A stretch of 64,000 nt of DNA from Alectoria sarmentosa (lineage: Eukaryota; Ascomycota; Lecanoromycetes; Lecanorales; Parmeliaceae). The DNA lies in contig WOGZ01000036.1 in NCBI GenBank assembly GCA_009733775.1, forward strand, positions 124,001-188,000. Reading direction: 5' to 3'. Position numbers and translations under genes: made by a program. The notes beneath the pieces were generated by a model, which was not told the DNA's origin, searched no databases, and saw only the letters and a program-made list of their open reading frames with translations. Of this stretch, positions 1 through 11,439 are shown in pieces (within the stretch, counting starts at the first letter, position 1; each line of letters begins with the position of its first letter).

Positions 1-3000
1 GTGTTCCGACTTGACTGCCGGATTCTTGGCCGCTTTGAAGGCACTTCCAAATTTGGGCATTGACATACGGGTTCTGGTTTCAAGCCGTCCCGAGGACCAA
101 ATTGCGAATGAGTTTGGCGACGCGCCGTATCACGAGATTGAAGTCAACAAGGAAAAAAACCATGCCGATGTTCGTGCGTATATTGAAGAGTCTCTAAAGA
201 ATATGCCACGCTTCCGAGGACTGAACGTAGGTCCCAGGATCGCCAAGAAGTCCGACGGGATGTTCAAATGCAAGTCCCCTCCAATTAGGCCTTCAAATCC
301 TTTCACTGATCGCTCGGTAGATGCAAACATGGTCATCGAAAGTCTGAAGCAGTCGAAGGCAGTAGGGACTAACGCGCAACTGCTGATGAAACGCCTTCCA
401 GATGGAATGAACAATCTCTACAAGCAGAAATTGCAAAAGTTAGAGGAAGATGACCGCGAGATGCTGCTTATAGCATTGCGATGGCTGATGTGCAGCGAAG
501 GTAGAATCGAAATCACGCTGGTGGCAGACGACATAGAGCATAGCTATGAGGACTTGGGCCATGATGATGACGGTCCCGAATATGAGGATAGTGAAGACTC
601 TGACAGCAACTCAGCAGTTATCGGAGTCTCAACGGGTACAGAGGCCCAAGAGACGGGTATTGACTACCGAGATCGAGATTCGTTCAAAAGACTCAAAGCG
701 GTGGGCCGAGATTTCTTGAAGTTCTCTTCGGCAGTCGTCGACATCCAACATAAATCTGTCCGAGACTTCGTCCATAGTGAAGAGAAGTCACTGCCTCGGG
801 ACCCCAGGATCTGTCCAGAATGCATCAAACGTCTCAATCAAGACTCAACCTACCAGGCTTCCCCAAAATACGGGCATCTCATCATGGTGGAAAATATCTT
901 CCGAAAGCTCATGTCCCCTTCATTTCAGAAAAAATTCATTATAATCAAAGGCTTGGAGCGGGACATGGCTGAAGCTGCGTTGGCGACCTCCTCTCCAGGA
1001 ACGCGAAACATTGATGCACTCCGCAGCGATGGTTTGCGGGATGTAGGTTTGACGCCGGAACCTCAGCCTGACGCTGGTATCGAAGGTGAAGACCCAAAAG
1101 ATACCGTGGACCCCGGTGTAGAACAGATAGAGGTTGGCACGCAACCCGTAACGGAAGGTGAGGAGGCCAATTCTACGCCGGATGTGCCGGACTTTGAGTC
1201 TGGCGATGGAGAACCATCAAGATACGAGCTTGAACAGTGGCCGAGACACTTACGGGCTGCAGAGGAAGCCTGGCCTGCTGCTGAACGCGACGTTGATCTG
1301 CGAACGCGCTGGGACAAGCTTTATATTAATATCGAGAAATTTCTGTATCCAGAGTCATTTGTCTTCAGATGTTGGTCGAAACGATTGTCCTTGTGGGAAA
1401 AAAAGCCCTTGGCCCCTCTTCACGTCGCAGCTAACTTTGGTTTGCTTGAAATGATGCAGAGGTACATCTCGTACGGCATTGATATCGACGTATTAGACGA
1501 AGACGAGTGGACCCCTCTCCATTTCACGTGCTGGACGGCTGGCAACAATATTGGCATTGAGTTGCTTGTGCAGCATGGTGCCAACGTAAACGCGTTGACC
1601 AAACTAAAGCAGACCCCTCTTCTGTTACTCGCTACATCTGATGGCTCGTCAGTGCTATTTCAGTACCTACTAGACCACGGCGCCAAACCCGAGATTTCGG
1701 ACTCAGACGGCTGGACTTGTCTTCACAACGCAGCACAAAATCGCAATTTAGAGCTTTGCAGTATTCTTGTTCGCTGTACCACGGTCGATATCAATGCTAA
1801 AGACAAAGACGGCGAGACCCCACTCCACTGGATGTTCGAATTTCCAAACGCTTCAAAAGAGCTGGTAAAGCTTTTCCTCGACCACGGTTCGAATGTCAAT
1901 GAGCAAAATAAAGAGAGTCAGGGACCACTCTATGCAGCGTGTCTGGTAGGCAATGTCGCTGGCGCACAACTGCTTTTGGAATATGAAGCGGACATCGACG
2001 ACGACGAGGATGTGTTCGGCAGGACAGCATTGCATGCCGCAGTCGAAACAAGCAACCTTGAGCTCGTAAAGCTACTCGTTGAGAAGGGCGCCGATGTGTA
2101 CCGGCAAGATAAAAAGGGGCGAGATTGTCTTGCACAAGCAGCCGATGAGAATGAGGTTGAGATTCTTAGGTATCTATTGAAAACATGGAAATCAGAGGGA
2201 GCTTTGTCTCGGCATCTCTTGACGCGTGACCTCGATGGCAATACACCGCTTCATCGAAGCGCAGCAAAGGGCATTGAGGAAGCTATTGGAATTCTCTTGG
2301 AAGCTGGCGATGCGGCAGCGATGTGCTCGCAGTCCAATCACAGTGGTCTTACTCCTCTCCACATGGCAGCTTACAGGGGCAGTTCGCAGATCGTCGAAAT
2401 CCTTCTTAAAAATGGTGCAGACCCGATCGCGAGGAGTATTCAAGGACTTCTACCCTTAGATTCTGCATTTCAAGGCTGGAAAGACGATTACAATAGTAGC
2501 TATGGGGATTTTGAGGAGATAAGTGAGACTCTAGCCAGAATTTCTCCCGATGCTGCCCAGAAAGCCGATATCCTGGACCTTGCTGTCGAGAAAGGCGCCA
2601 TCGAGCTTTCAGAAGCACTAGCGAAAGTGACAAACACTGTAGATGTTCATGGCTGGACTCCGAAAAGGCTTGCAGACTGTTACGAACGTCATGAGATTGC
2701 CAGTATTTTATTGCAGGATGTTTACCCAAATACTGTCGAGAATCTTAGTTCTGCGAAAGAAGCCGACTCTGTGCGCTCTCCTTCAAGATGGAGTACTCTG
2801 GCAAAACACTCTCAGTTGACTCTCTCAGAAGATGGCCTAGAGGTAGCGTGCTTGGCCGGCAAGATCCTCCTTGAACACGATCGCGTGGCCCCAACTAACT
2901 TGCGATAGACTCCTACATTTCGGACCTTCGCATGATTGCGCGAACGGATCATCCAGTTCCGGTGGGGCTCACTAAGTATTACTACGAAATCAATGTCCTT

Positions 3001-3490
3001 GAAGCCGCTTTCGATCGGCCGTGAGTTTGCTCGCAAGCTCCCTCGTGTCACGTACGAAGACTTACTTCTATTGCTCAGGATTCTTGGCCTCGGTTTCTCT
3101 AGTAAATACGCTGAACTCGACGGAATGCCTGGTTGGCCAGGCAATGGAGCACCCACATGGGGTTATCATGGTGATGATGGGCATAAGTTTGCGCGCGCCG
3201 GTTCCGGTGACGAATACAGTGTGACATACGGGCCTGGGGACATAGTCGGCTGTGGAGTAAACTTCACTGATGGGATTATTTTTTACACGAAAAATGGCAC
3301 TCTTCTGCGTAAGGATTCTAAAAGTTCAAACTTTTGGTCGTTCGCTGACGTGGCATCTTTAGCGACTGCCTTTGAGGATGTCCGTGGGCGTTTGTTTCCC
3401 ACTGTTGGCATTGGATCAGGTCATGGGGTTCGGATTCGGGCCAATTTTGGGCAGCAGAAGGATGTGCCGTTCATGTATCAACCTCAATAG
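1..3490 (+). CDS. NACHT-ankyrin-SPRY NLR-type protein, 5' end outside window
   Basis: The frame is open at base 2 and begins inside a NACHT domain: a CSDLTAGFLAAL stretch resembles the region just after Walker B, followed by RVLVSSRPED. An acidic linker (EDSEDSDS) follows, then about ten ankyrin repeats between roughly 1,400 and 2,500 (motifs such as DEWTPLHF, GETPLHWM, GRTALHAA, GLTPLHMA). After 2,920 a SPRY domain appears (RTDHPVPVGL, YYYEINVLEA, then GLGFSSKYAELDGMPGW). A clear intron at 3,021-3,078 (gtgagt...ctcag, phase 1) joins the two SPRY halves. The ankyrin frame stops at 2,908 and the SPRY frame starts at about 2,909, so either an unusual intron ending at the ACTAAC...ATAG of 2,893-2,908 or a frameshift lies there. 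Such proteins are intracellular STAND receptors of the HET-E/vegetative-incompatibility type; the SPRY end would bind ligand or partner. The role is inferred from family. Confidence 0.85.
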
Positions 3491-4751
3491 TATTGAGCTA
3501 CAGTATGAAACGCCAGTCAACCGACAGTGCAGAATCTGCTGTCTGTGCATACAAACGCGGACAATCGGCCATCTTCGTTGCGGTTGACCCCGCAAGAGCT
3601 CGAATTCCCATGGTTCAAGAGAACGGTGTCGGCTACGAAGATAATAGCGAGAGCGCGTGATACAGAATATATACTTCAACATCTTCCATTCTGCAAATAC
3701 CAATGTGCAGATGAATAGGCAGGCTTAAAAAGATGCCAAGGAAGTTTCCGGCGGTTTCTGCGCTCTTGAGCTTCGTTTGCGTCGTTGTCGTCGTCGCCTC
3801 ATCCCTCTAGCTTTCCGGCCTCTTACCGCCTTCAACGTAGGCGCAGCTGGCACTAACATCAAACGGCGGCAATAGCCTTGAGGCCACCGCCTCTCTGACT
3901 TCTACCAGCCTGTATATTAATAATCACACCCCAAAACAGCATGCGTGTCGACCCCGACGAGTAGTCGGAGGAGCGTGGCAGATACCACGCTCAAGGATCA
4001 CATCTACATCAACCACATGGTCTAGTCTCCCGCCCCCTCTCCGCTGCTAACGATGGCGGAATTCTGGATCGCATTGACTTTATGATGCAGGAATTCGAAT
4101 AAGCGTTCGACGAAGTCATCCGTTCCATCCGTTTGTTCTTCGTCGGCGGTCGCGTCGTTTTGGGCGCCTCGGAGCGGCGGCGCTGACGAGTATGCGGGCG
4201 GCGTGGGTGCGGAGTGCGGGTTCGTGGTTCACGTTCACGTTGGAGGCAGTGTAGATCGATAGGGCGGGGGTTGTGGTGGAGGAGTTGGTGGTACCGCGAT
4301 CATGATGAAGGATGTTTGGTAGTAATGGAATCACGGTCGCATTCATGTTGAACCGATAATAGCCATTCGTTTAGAGATATCTTGGCTTCCCTTCCCTTCA
4401 TTGACCTGAGGTGGCACTATGTGAAGCATGCATTTTCTTGAAATGAATCTCCTTACTCTCATCCCCGTCATCTTCGAAATATTGAGCTGCTCTGAGGTCA
4501 AGTTTGTGGAATGAGATACATATGGGGTTGGGGCTCGAGCCTAGGAGTAATATTTCTAGAGAAATTACATGTCACGTGCAGACGTGGATGGCTCTAGTCC
4601 AAATTTGGTCTAGTAGCTCAAACTGTCAACACTTCATGTTTCACACTGCCAAGCTCTTTTTAAGAAGTTCCTCTTTTTCAAAACGTTCAATCCGAAGCAA
4701 GCAATGCGAACTTTCTGAGATCCCAGATCTCTGAAATTAAGACTTAGCAAA
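3491..4751. other. Intergenic, no gene recognised
   Basis: About 1.26 kb. Short open frames on both strands have no recognisable domain and look random. The last 100 bases before 4,752 presumably hold the promoter and leader of the F-box-like gene, but I see no clear TATA element. Confidence 0.6.
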
Positions 4752-6068
4752 ATGGCGGGCAGCAAGAGGCGCCGAACCGGTGAAGGCTTCCAGACCATGG
4801 GAGACAATCCTCTCAGCGTTCCGTCCACATCCTCTACCTCGCAACCAACCCTTCTTAGCACCTTTGATCGCGAATCTCACTACCCCGTCTTCAGCACTTT
4901 CTGTAACTGCCTCTCAATCGCTGAGATTATCTCGTTGACTCGGACATGCAAGAGATTCTCTGGCCTGTATCAATATCTCCTTTCCATTCAGTGGGATGTT
5001 GATAAAGCGTTACGTCGATACGTTGATGATCCCCAAGGCTTCAGAACCCAAATGGCTAGATGCGACGCGCTCATAGATGGCGATTTCGCATGCAAATACT
5101 TTGAGAGAGTCGTTTGGAGCTGTGATTCTCTGGACCTGTACATTCAGCAGGGCCTTGGGCCTGAGCTCTTCAGCAAGTACCTGTTGCACACGGCAGGCTA
5201 TTCGGAGGTGATACCTAGAGAATATGACCAGGACAGTATGATAGTAGAGGTACGGATTAATGCGATGACATTTGTATCAGGTATCTTTGCTGACAATTTG
5301 CGTTCGCAGACGCGAACCTTCATAAGAGATGCCGATAGCAAGACTAGGATCTTCTTGCAAATTACAAATTGCCCACCTGCTCAAAATATACTTCATATGA
5401 CCGATACTACTGCAGAAGTCAACATTATAGGATGGAACAAAGCCTACTCTGTATTTCCTTTGCCGACGTTTATTCAGCACAAGTCCTATATGCTACAATA
5501 CTGTGATGGATACGCTGGGAAATCCGTACAAAAGCTCTGTCGAAGCGGATGGAATGTTCAGGGGGTGATGTGGCCAGAGGAGAAACGCAGCAATCATCCT
5601 ATTCGGGAGCGAAGACGCATCGGCGACCGTTATACATGGGTGATTTCTTTTGACACAAGGAAAGTAGAGTGGTCGAAAACGCCCGACTACGTCCTCGAAC
5701 ATGCTTGCTTCAAGATGGACCTGTCGATGAATTATGATGATGACAAAATCTATGATCGAGAGGAAGAGGATGTCCGGTACTATGCCATCGAAGCCAAAAC
5801 TCTGGAATCTAAGGTGCTAAAGCACACTTACTCTTACGGTGAGGATGACATGAAGGACTTCATCATTCCTCGACTTCACTCCTCCACTTTCTTAGAACTC
5901 CGCAAACTGGAATCTGAACAGAGACCGACCAACTACGACTATATCCTAAGAAACCTTGGCGACATTGACGGTGCTCTTGGGGACTTTGATCGCCCTGCTA
6001 GCTGGAGATATCGAGACGACGAATTTCCAGAATGGTACAAGGCTTTCGAGAAGTACAAGCCTGAGTGA
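4752..6068 (+). CDS. F-box-like protein of unknown target
   Basis: A single uninterrupted frame of 438 codons. Residues about 1-45 are basic then Ser/Thr-rich (SKRRRTGEG), suggesting a flexible and possibly nuclear-targeted start. Around residues 45-80 an F-box-like helix pair appears (CLSIAEIISLTRTCKRF), followed by a Trp-rich region (SIQWDVDKALRRYVDD). The rest resembles lineage-expanded fungal F-box-type proteins with no named C-terminal domain. An F-box would recruit Skp1/cullin-1 for ubiquitination, but substrate and even ligase function are inferred. The start is the first ATG of the frame (aaaATGgcg, a purine at -3). No intron is needed. The C-terminus is acidic and aromatic (DEFPEWYKAFEKY). 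It could equally be a family member that has lost Skp1 binding. Confidence 0.75.
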   Translation: MAGSKRRRTGEGFQTMGDNPLSVPSTSSTSQPTLLSTFDRESHYPVFSTFCNCLSIAEIISLTRTCKRFSGLYQYLLSIQWDVDKALRRYVDDPQGFRTQMARCDALIDGDFACKYFERVVWSCDSLDLYIQQGLGPELFSKYLLHTAGYSEVIPREYDQDSMIVEVRINAMTFVSGIFADNLRSQTRTFIRDADSKTRIFLQITNCPPAQNILHMTDTTAEVNIIGWNKAYSVFPLPTFIQHKSYMLQYCDGYAGKSVQKLCRSGWNVQGVMWPEEKRSNHPIRERRRIGDRYTWVISFDTRKVEWSKTPDYVLEHACFKMDLSMNYDDDKIYDREEEDVRYYAIEAKTLESKVLKHTYSYGEDDMKDFIIPRLHSSTFLELRKLESEQRPTNYDYILRNLGDIDGALGDFDRPASWRYRDDEFPEWYKAFEKYKPE

Positions 6069-7455
6069 ATTGTACTCAGGGCGAGGAGCGAGAAAGAGAT
6101 GGACGAGCGACATGGATGGATGGAGAAAGGAAGATAGAGAAGGATCTGGTTCGTTCAAATATTCAGCCCTGGCCTTGCGCAACAGGAAGGAAGGCGTTGT
6201 CAAGGATTCTCTTCTGGGGCTAACGAAGCAGCCAAATTCTTATTACAGACCACAGCCACATTCGAACGCAATGCAAGGCTGCGTGAGGCTACAGGAGATT
6301 GTTGCATGACGGATGACGGCTTTGTGAATGCGGATTCCCTTGATGGCCTTCACTTCTATCGGATTAGCAGTCGAAGGTTCTCACTTTGCCAGCTCAGCAT
6401 CTAGCCATACAATTAAATCATCGAAGGGGAAAGCTACCAATTGCATGGTGCATGGCAGGTCCCGTTGCAGATATGTGTGGTCTCTCATTGCTAGAATTCT
6501 TGTGAGAGTCTTGCAATCCAAATTTCCAGTGATCTTCCCTTTGCGCCCAGCTCTTCTCTTCTCATCCACGCCTTCATCCTCCACGCACCCTTTGACTATT
6601 GATGAGTGTAATCTATGTAAAGATGGAAGCTCTAAGATTTTCCGTACTCTCAATGTTTGCAATACACAACTAGGCATGGTGCTCATGAAAGTGGCAGGTG
6701 TAATAACCCTCAAACCCTCAACTAGCCAAAGCATCATCGACGGGGGAGTGCCTGCATTGCCTGCGCTCTCTCTGAGATAATTTCTGACACTAAGGACAAG
6801 TGATTTCGGCTTGATGTCCGATATCTCTCTCCACACAAATGGCCGGCTTCTAGCCCTTTAACCCACGCAACTAACTAGCACCTTCCGATCCTCCACCAAA
6901 GTTCGGACAGGTCTTCAGAAGAACGATCATCGGGGACGCTGAGGCGATTTTAAATCGACGTTGCTTTTGATCATTAACTGCGGTGCGCCAATCGACCTCG
7001 GCGTTAAATCATGATCCGGTTCGCGAGGAGATCTTCATCGGAAGAGTGGGGGCGGCGCTTGCCAAGCACCGATCACAACGGGTGCTTCATCCGAAGCTAT
7101 AGCCAGGAAGGCAAAGGATCCGAAGCTAGGTACCTTTAACCAGGAAAGTCAAGGATCTTCTCCGCAAGCGACGGATCGGCCCATAACGTGTTTCGATGTT
7201 TTTGTACTTAAGCACCGAAATGTTTCTTTGTTTCTTAGCTTCAAATTGGACCCAATGCTAATGATGCAATAATAGTATCAATTCCAATGTCGCTCATCGT
7301 CTTTCTCTTATGCCCCAAAGTGTTCTCTTGCATGTTCCGAAGGGTACCGGAAGCGAGTCTTAATCAATTCTACCCTCAGTCGACATGGTTGAGCAATGGC
7401 CCATGTCTACGACGGAATGCACCGGCTGCGTTCTGCTGGGTCCTAACCAGCATTT
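6069..7455. other. Intergenic with one doubtful minus-strand frame
   Basis: Holds an open minus-strand frame of 151 codons at 6,381-6,836 and an overlapping plus frame; neither shows a domain I recognise and both may be chance. The stretch 6,900-7,250 is rich in short GATC- and CGAT-containing words and leads into the promoter of the monooxygenase gene. Confidence 0.5.
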
Positions 7456-7471
7456 TGTGTATATATACACA
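7456..7471 (+). promoter_or_regulatory. Palindromic TATA element
   Basis: TGTGTATATATACACA is a perfect 16-bp palindrome about 190 bp upstream of the monooxygenase ATG at 7,663. Its position fits a TATA box with a leader of roughly 150 bases, in which CAAC/ACAA-rich sequence is typical of fungal 5' UTRs. Confidence 0.45.
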
Positions 7472-7662
7472 CAGCTGGACCTGCTTCTTGCCCTTCCTTT
7501 TGCAGACGCAACCCTTTGAAGAACAGCAACACAAGCAAGACCTCCCCAATTTGTCCTTGACCTTTCACATTCACCCAAACAACGTTGAATCCACCAACCG
7601 ACTTCGACCTCCTCAACCAAACAACAACTTCAGCCTCCAAGACGACCAGAATCGACTCTACA

Positions 7663-9088
7663 ATGACTTCAACCACCAATGCTCCTACCACTGAGTCTTC
7701 AAAGCCAAACACCCTCAGCGTCGCCATTGTCGGCGGTGGCATCGGTGGCCTGGCTCTAGCACTTGGTCTTCTCAAGTATGACCACATCGACGTTCAGATC
7801 TATGAAGCCGCACACTCTTTTGGTGAAATAGGCGCTGGCGTTGCCTTTGGAGTAAACACCCAACGCGCTCTCAAACTCATAGGACCCCATGCTTGGGACG
7901 CTTTTGAAAAGCACGCAACCCCAAACAAGTGGGAATCGCACGCCGATACCTTTGCAGATCACATTGTCGTAAGTGTGGTCTTGTGCAGCCCGTGGAGCAG
8001 AACTTTGTGTATTGCCTGAAAGTTACTAATACGGTTCTTCTCGATCAGGGCCATGGCGAGCATGAAGGCGAGATGATCTGCGCCCAGAAGACTAAAGGCG
8101 GCATGCGAAGCGTACACCGCGCTCATTTCCTCGACGAACTCGTCAAAGGAGTGCCGGCTGAACGCGCGCACTTCAACAAGCGTGTCCAATCCATCGAGGA
8201 AAAAGAAGGCAGCCCCGTACTTCTCCACTTCAAGGACGGCACGACCGCAACGGCTGATGCCGTCATTGGTGCGGACGGCATCCACAGCAGCACACGCGAA
8301 TTCATCCTTGGAGAGCGCGACATGTCTGTCCATTCCGTCTTTGCGGGCTCAGTCGCTTACAGAGGCCTTGTCCCAATGGACAAGGCGGTGGAGAAATTGG
8401 GCGCCGAATACGCGCAGAATTCAATGCTCCTCTGCGGACCCGGTACGCCGACTTGCCCAACCACCCCATTCACCCACTAACCCACCTCCCAGGCAAAGCC
8501 ATCCTCAGCTACCCCATCGACCTCGGCAAGATCCTCAACATCGTCGTCATGGACTTTGAGCGCCCCAGCTGGGAGAGCGAGAAGTGGATCATGCCCGCCA
8601 CCTACGCCCAGCTCGACGCCCTCTTTACCGGCTGGGGCGACAAAGCCCGCAACCTCGTCGCCCTCATCGACAGCCCCTCCCTCACCGTCTGGGCCATGCG
8701 CGACGACCTCCCCGCCCCGACCTACACCGTCGGCCACGTCGCCATGATGGGCGACGCCGCGCACGCCACGACGCCCTTCCAGGGCCAGGGCGCCGGCCAG
8801 GCCATCGAAGACGCGCTCGTGCTCGAAACCCTGCTCGGGCGCGTCGGCGACGCCAGGTCTATCGCCAACGCGTTCGCGGCGTACGACCAGGTAAGGCGGC
8901 CGCGCAGTCAGCGCGTCGTCAAGACGTCGAGGGAGGCGGGCAGGCTGTTTGGCATGCTAACGGAGGACGTCGGGAGCGATTTGGGCAAGATCAAGGAGAG
9001 GTTGGAGACGAGGATGCATTGGATTTGGAACCGGGATTTGCAAAAGCAGAATGCGGAGGCGGTGGCGCTGTTCGAGGAGAGTTTGTGA
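7663..9088 (+). CDS. FAD-dependent monooxygenase, salicylate-hydroxylase type
   Basis: Three exons, 7,663-7,968, 8,049-8,442 and 8,493-9,088, give 431 residues. Introns are 80 bp (gtaagt, TACTAAT branch, cag) and 50 bp (gtacgc, CACTAAC branch, cag), phases 0 and 1. The N-terminus holds the Rossmann FAD motif GGGIGG at about 24-29 and an acidic residue after the second strand (QIYEAAHSFGEIGAG). GADGIHS is the conserved second FAD/NAD(P)H contact. MMGDAAHATTPFQGQGAG near residue 319 is the C-terminal FAD ribityl motif. This class (PF01494) hydroxylates aromatic acids such as salicylate with NAD(P)H and O2 in the cytosol; the exact substrate cannot be read. The ATG at 7,663 is preferred over upstream in-frame codons because it follows a CAAC-rich leader and gives the usual short pre-FAD segment. 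Exon 3 is unusually GC-rich at third positions between about 8,500 and 8,900. Confidence 0.9.
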
Positions 9089-9589
9089 GGTCGTTTGACG
9101 TTGAGTGCGTCTGTGAAGGAAGTACTTGCGGAAAATCTCTTTGGGGTAGAGAGATTTTTTTAGTATCGTGCGCGTCTATGGAATCATGCCTAATCATACG
9201 CGCTTTTTCCTCTGCTTCTTCCTCCTTCCAATCCCCTCCCCAGCCTAGCCCCCTTCCTTGTAGACCCTTCTTCCATCTTTCAAACCCACCGCCGTGAATC
9301 CAATCCTCCTCACTCTCACTTCCTAGCCGCATCATCAAACTTCAAAATCGACGAAGCATCTCCACCCCGACCATTCATCCCTTCCCCTTCATCCCCATAA
9401 CTCATAGCCACAACTCACCAGTTTGATCTTCACCCTTTGCTCTCTATCCCTTACTCACTCAATTCACAACTCACGTTTGCTTTTTTGACAATGCATCCTC
9501 CGCTCGAAAAGAAGTTCGGTTCAGTTCGGTTCAGTTGGGTTGATGTATTGAGTTTTTTAACAGCAAAGGTGATGGATGGTGAGATGAGG
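9089..9589. other. 3' flank, no gene
   Basis: Pyrimidine-rich sequence downstream of the monooxygenase with short direct repeats of GTTCGGTTCA near 9,518-9,540. No coding frame with domain character. Confidence 0.5.
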
Positions 9590-10170
9590 GAGAGATGATA
9601 AAAAGATGAGACAGAGAGAGAAAAAGAGAGAAAGAGAGAGAGATGATGGGAAAAGCGATGAGAGGGAGAAAAAGGGAGAGGGAGAGAAAGAGGGAGAGGG
9701 AGAGGGAGAGGGAAAGGGAGAGAAAAAGGGAAAGAGAGAGAGCGGAGGGGAAAAAGAGAGGGAGAGGCAGAGAGCGAGGGAGAAAAGAGAAGGAGAGGAA
9801 AATAAGCAAGGGAGAGGGAGATGGCTGTGTTGTTTTTTTGAGGTCGTTGGATATATAAAGGGTTGAGGGGTTGAGATGTTAGAGAGCGCGGGGTCGGAGT
9901 GATGAGGGAAGGAGAGGAGAGAGGAGAGAGGAGAGAGGGAGGAGAAAAGGAAAAAGGAAAAAGAAAAAAGAGAGGAAGGAAAGGAATTCAAATTGAGGAG
10001 GGAGGAGGGAGGGAGGAGAAGGGAAGAGGGAGGAGGGAGGAGAGCCAAGGGGAGAGAGGAAAGACGATGAGAGGGAGAAAAAGGGAGAGGGAGAGAAAGA
10101 GGGAGAGGGAGGAGGGAGGAGGGATCAGAAGTAGGAGTAAAAGCAGGAGCAGGAGCATGAGAGACTTGGA
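9590..10170 (+). repeat. Long polypurine (GA-rich) tract
   Basis: About 580 bp in which the plus strand is almost entirely A and G: imperfect (GAGA)n, (GGGAGA)n and (GGAGAA)n runs, interrupted around 9,820-9,900. A block resembling GAGGGAGAAAAAGGGAGAG recurs at about 9,660 and 10,070. Long open frames here (Arg/Glu/Lys-only on plus, Ser/Leu/Phe/Pro-only on minus) are composition artefacts and are not called genes. Confidence 0.9.
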
Positions 10171-11430
10171 TTAGGTTTAATTCCTTTGCCTCCTTACTAA
10201 ACTATACATACTTTCCGATTTTTTCAATTCCACCACTTAATAAAATGTCGATGATTGATGATGATGATGTTTATATTTACAGTATCTCCATCGAAAGTAA
10301 ATCGAATGATATCATTCAACTCTTTTTTTTTCGAAAAAAACGTTAAAGCATTGGAAACGCTCACTTCTCCTTCCATTTTTAACACTCTTTACGGCGAAAA
10401 ATGATCAAGAATGCTCATACGCTTGTTCGATTGCTCTGGCAGAGACTCGTGCTCGGAAAGTCCCTGCTGGGGGGGGGGTTCGGATTTTGTTCGGCTCGGT
10501 TCGTTTTCTGTGAAATGTTTTTCTAGCTAGGTAATCGGCTCTCGCACACGATGACAGCGGCATCGGCATCGATCTCGAAATCCATGATACTAGTTTAGTG
10601 ATCTCATTCGGTTTTGAGATCGTTGATTTAATCATCCATCTCCAATCCCTTTCTCCTCATCCTTCATCACCCGTGCGAACCATCCTGCTGCCATTATCGA
10701 TCTTCCAATTTCCTCCATCTCCCTCGTTCCGATAGAAAACACAAGCTCGGAAACCCTGCAGGGCTCAGATCGATCGATGTGCGATTAGTCCAGCTGCGAA
10801 GCTGCGCGCTGGATGATGATGCTGCTTCGTGTCGTAAATCCAATGGGGAAGGGGGTTGGGTGGCAATGCAGCAGGAGAAAGGAAAGGAAAGGAGAGAAGG
10901 CGTGGGGACTGGGATTTTTTTGGTTCCGGGGTTGATGAGCGATCGCCTGCTGCATGCAGGATATGGGTAGGGTTTGGCGAATATGATGTTGTACTGTGAT
11001 GGAGGGAAGAACAGCTAATCAGGTTCGGGGTCGGTGTGAGTTGGAGCAAGTCTGAATTTATGGGACAGGGGGTGCGGGTGGTGGATTTGATTGCCTAAGC
11101 TGTCGTTGCAGAGGAGTCGATATTTTGGGTTCGGTCGCTCGCGGAGTAGGGACGATACTTCCGCCTGCTGGATCGTTAGGCGGGTTTGCAGGCTAGGTCG
11201 CATCAGGGATTGCACGGGGGGAAAAGTGGTTTGGGAAGGTGAAGCACGCTTGTGCTGTCGATTGTGACTGTTTGGGCAACACCTCAGATTGGATAATGCC
11301 AGTCATGGGGGTTGAATTAAAAAGGGTTTACAACTGTGACCGTCCCGTTGGCCAGAAATACTCGATTGGCTTGGACATTGATAAGTTGCATGTTTTTTTG
11401 AGTTTATATTTCTTTAACGACGATTTCGTT
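10171..11430. other. Intergenic, no gene recognised
   Basis: Contains a short GAT microsatellite near 10,255-10,270, homopolymer T, A and G runs at 10,320-10,480, and CGATC-rich sequence. No frame with domain character on either strand. Confidence 0.5.
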
Positions 11431-11439
11431 TTGCAGTTT

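Noticed and set aside
6328..6836. 150-codon frames on both strands
   Set aside because: No domain, no splice partner; the two strands mirror each other and neither has a convincing composition.
8584..9297. 237-codon frame inside the third exon of the monooxygenase
   Set aside because: Arg/His/Pro-rich shadow of the GC-rich true frame, which carries the GDAAH FAD motif.
9531..10174. Several overlapping 70-160-codon frames on both strands
   Set aside because: They are by-products of the polypurine tract (only Arg/Glu/Lys/Gly on one strand, Ser/Leu/Phe/Pro on the other).
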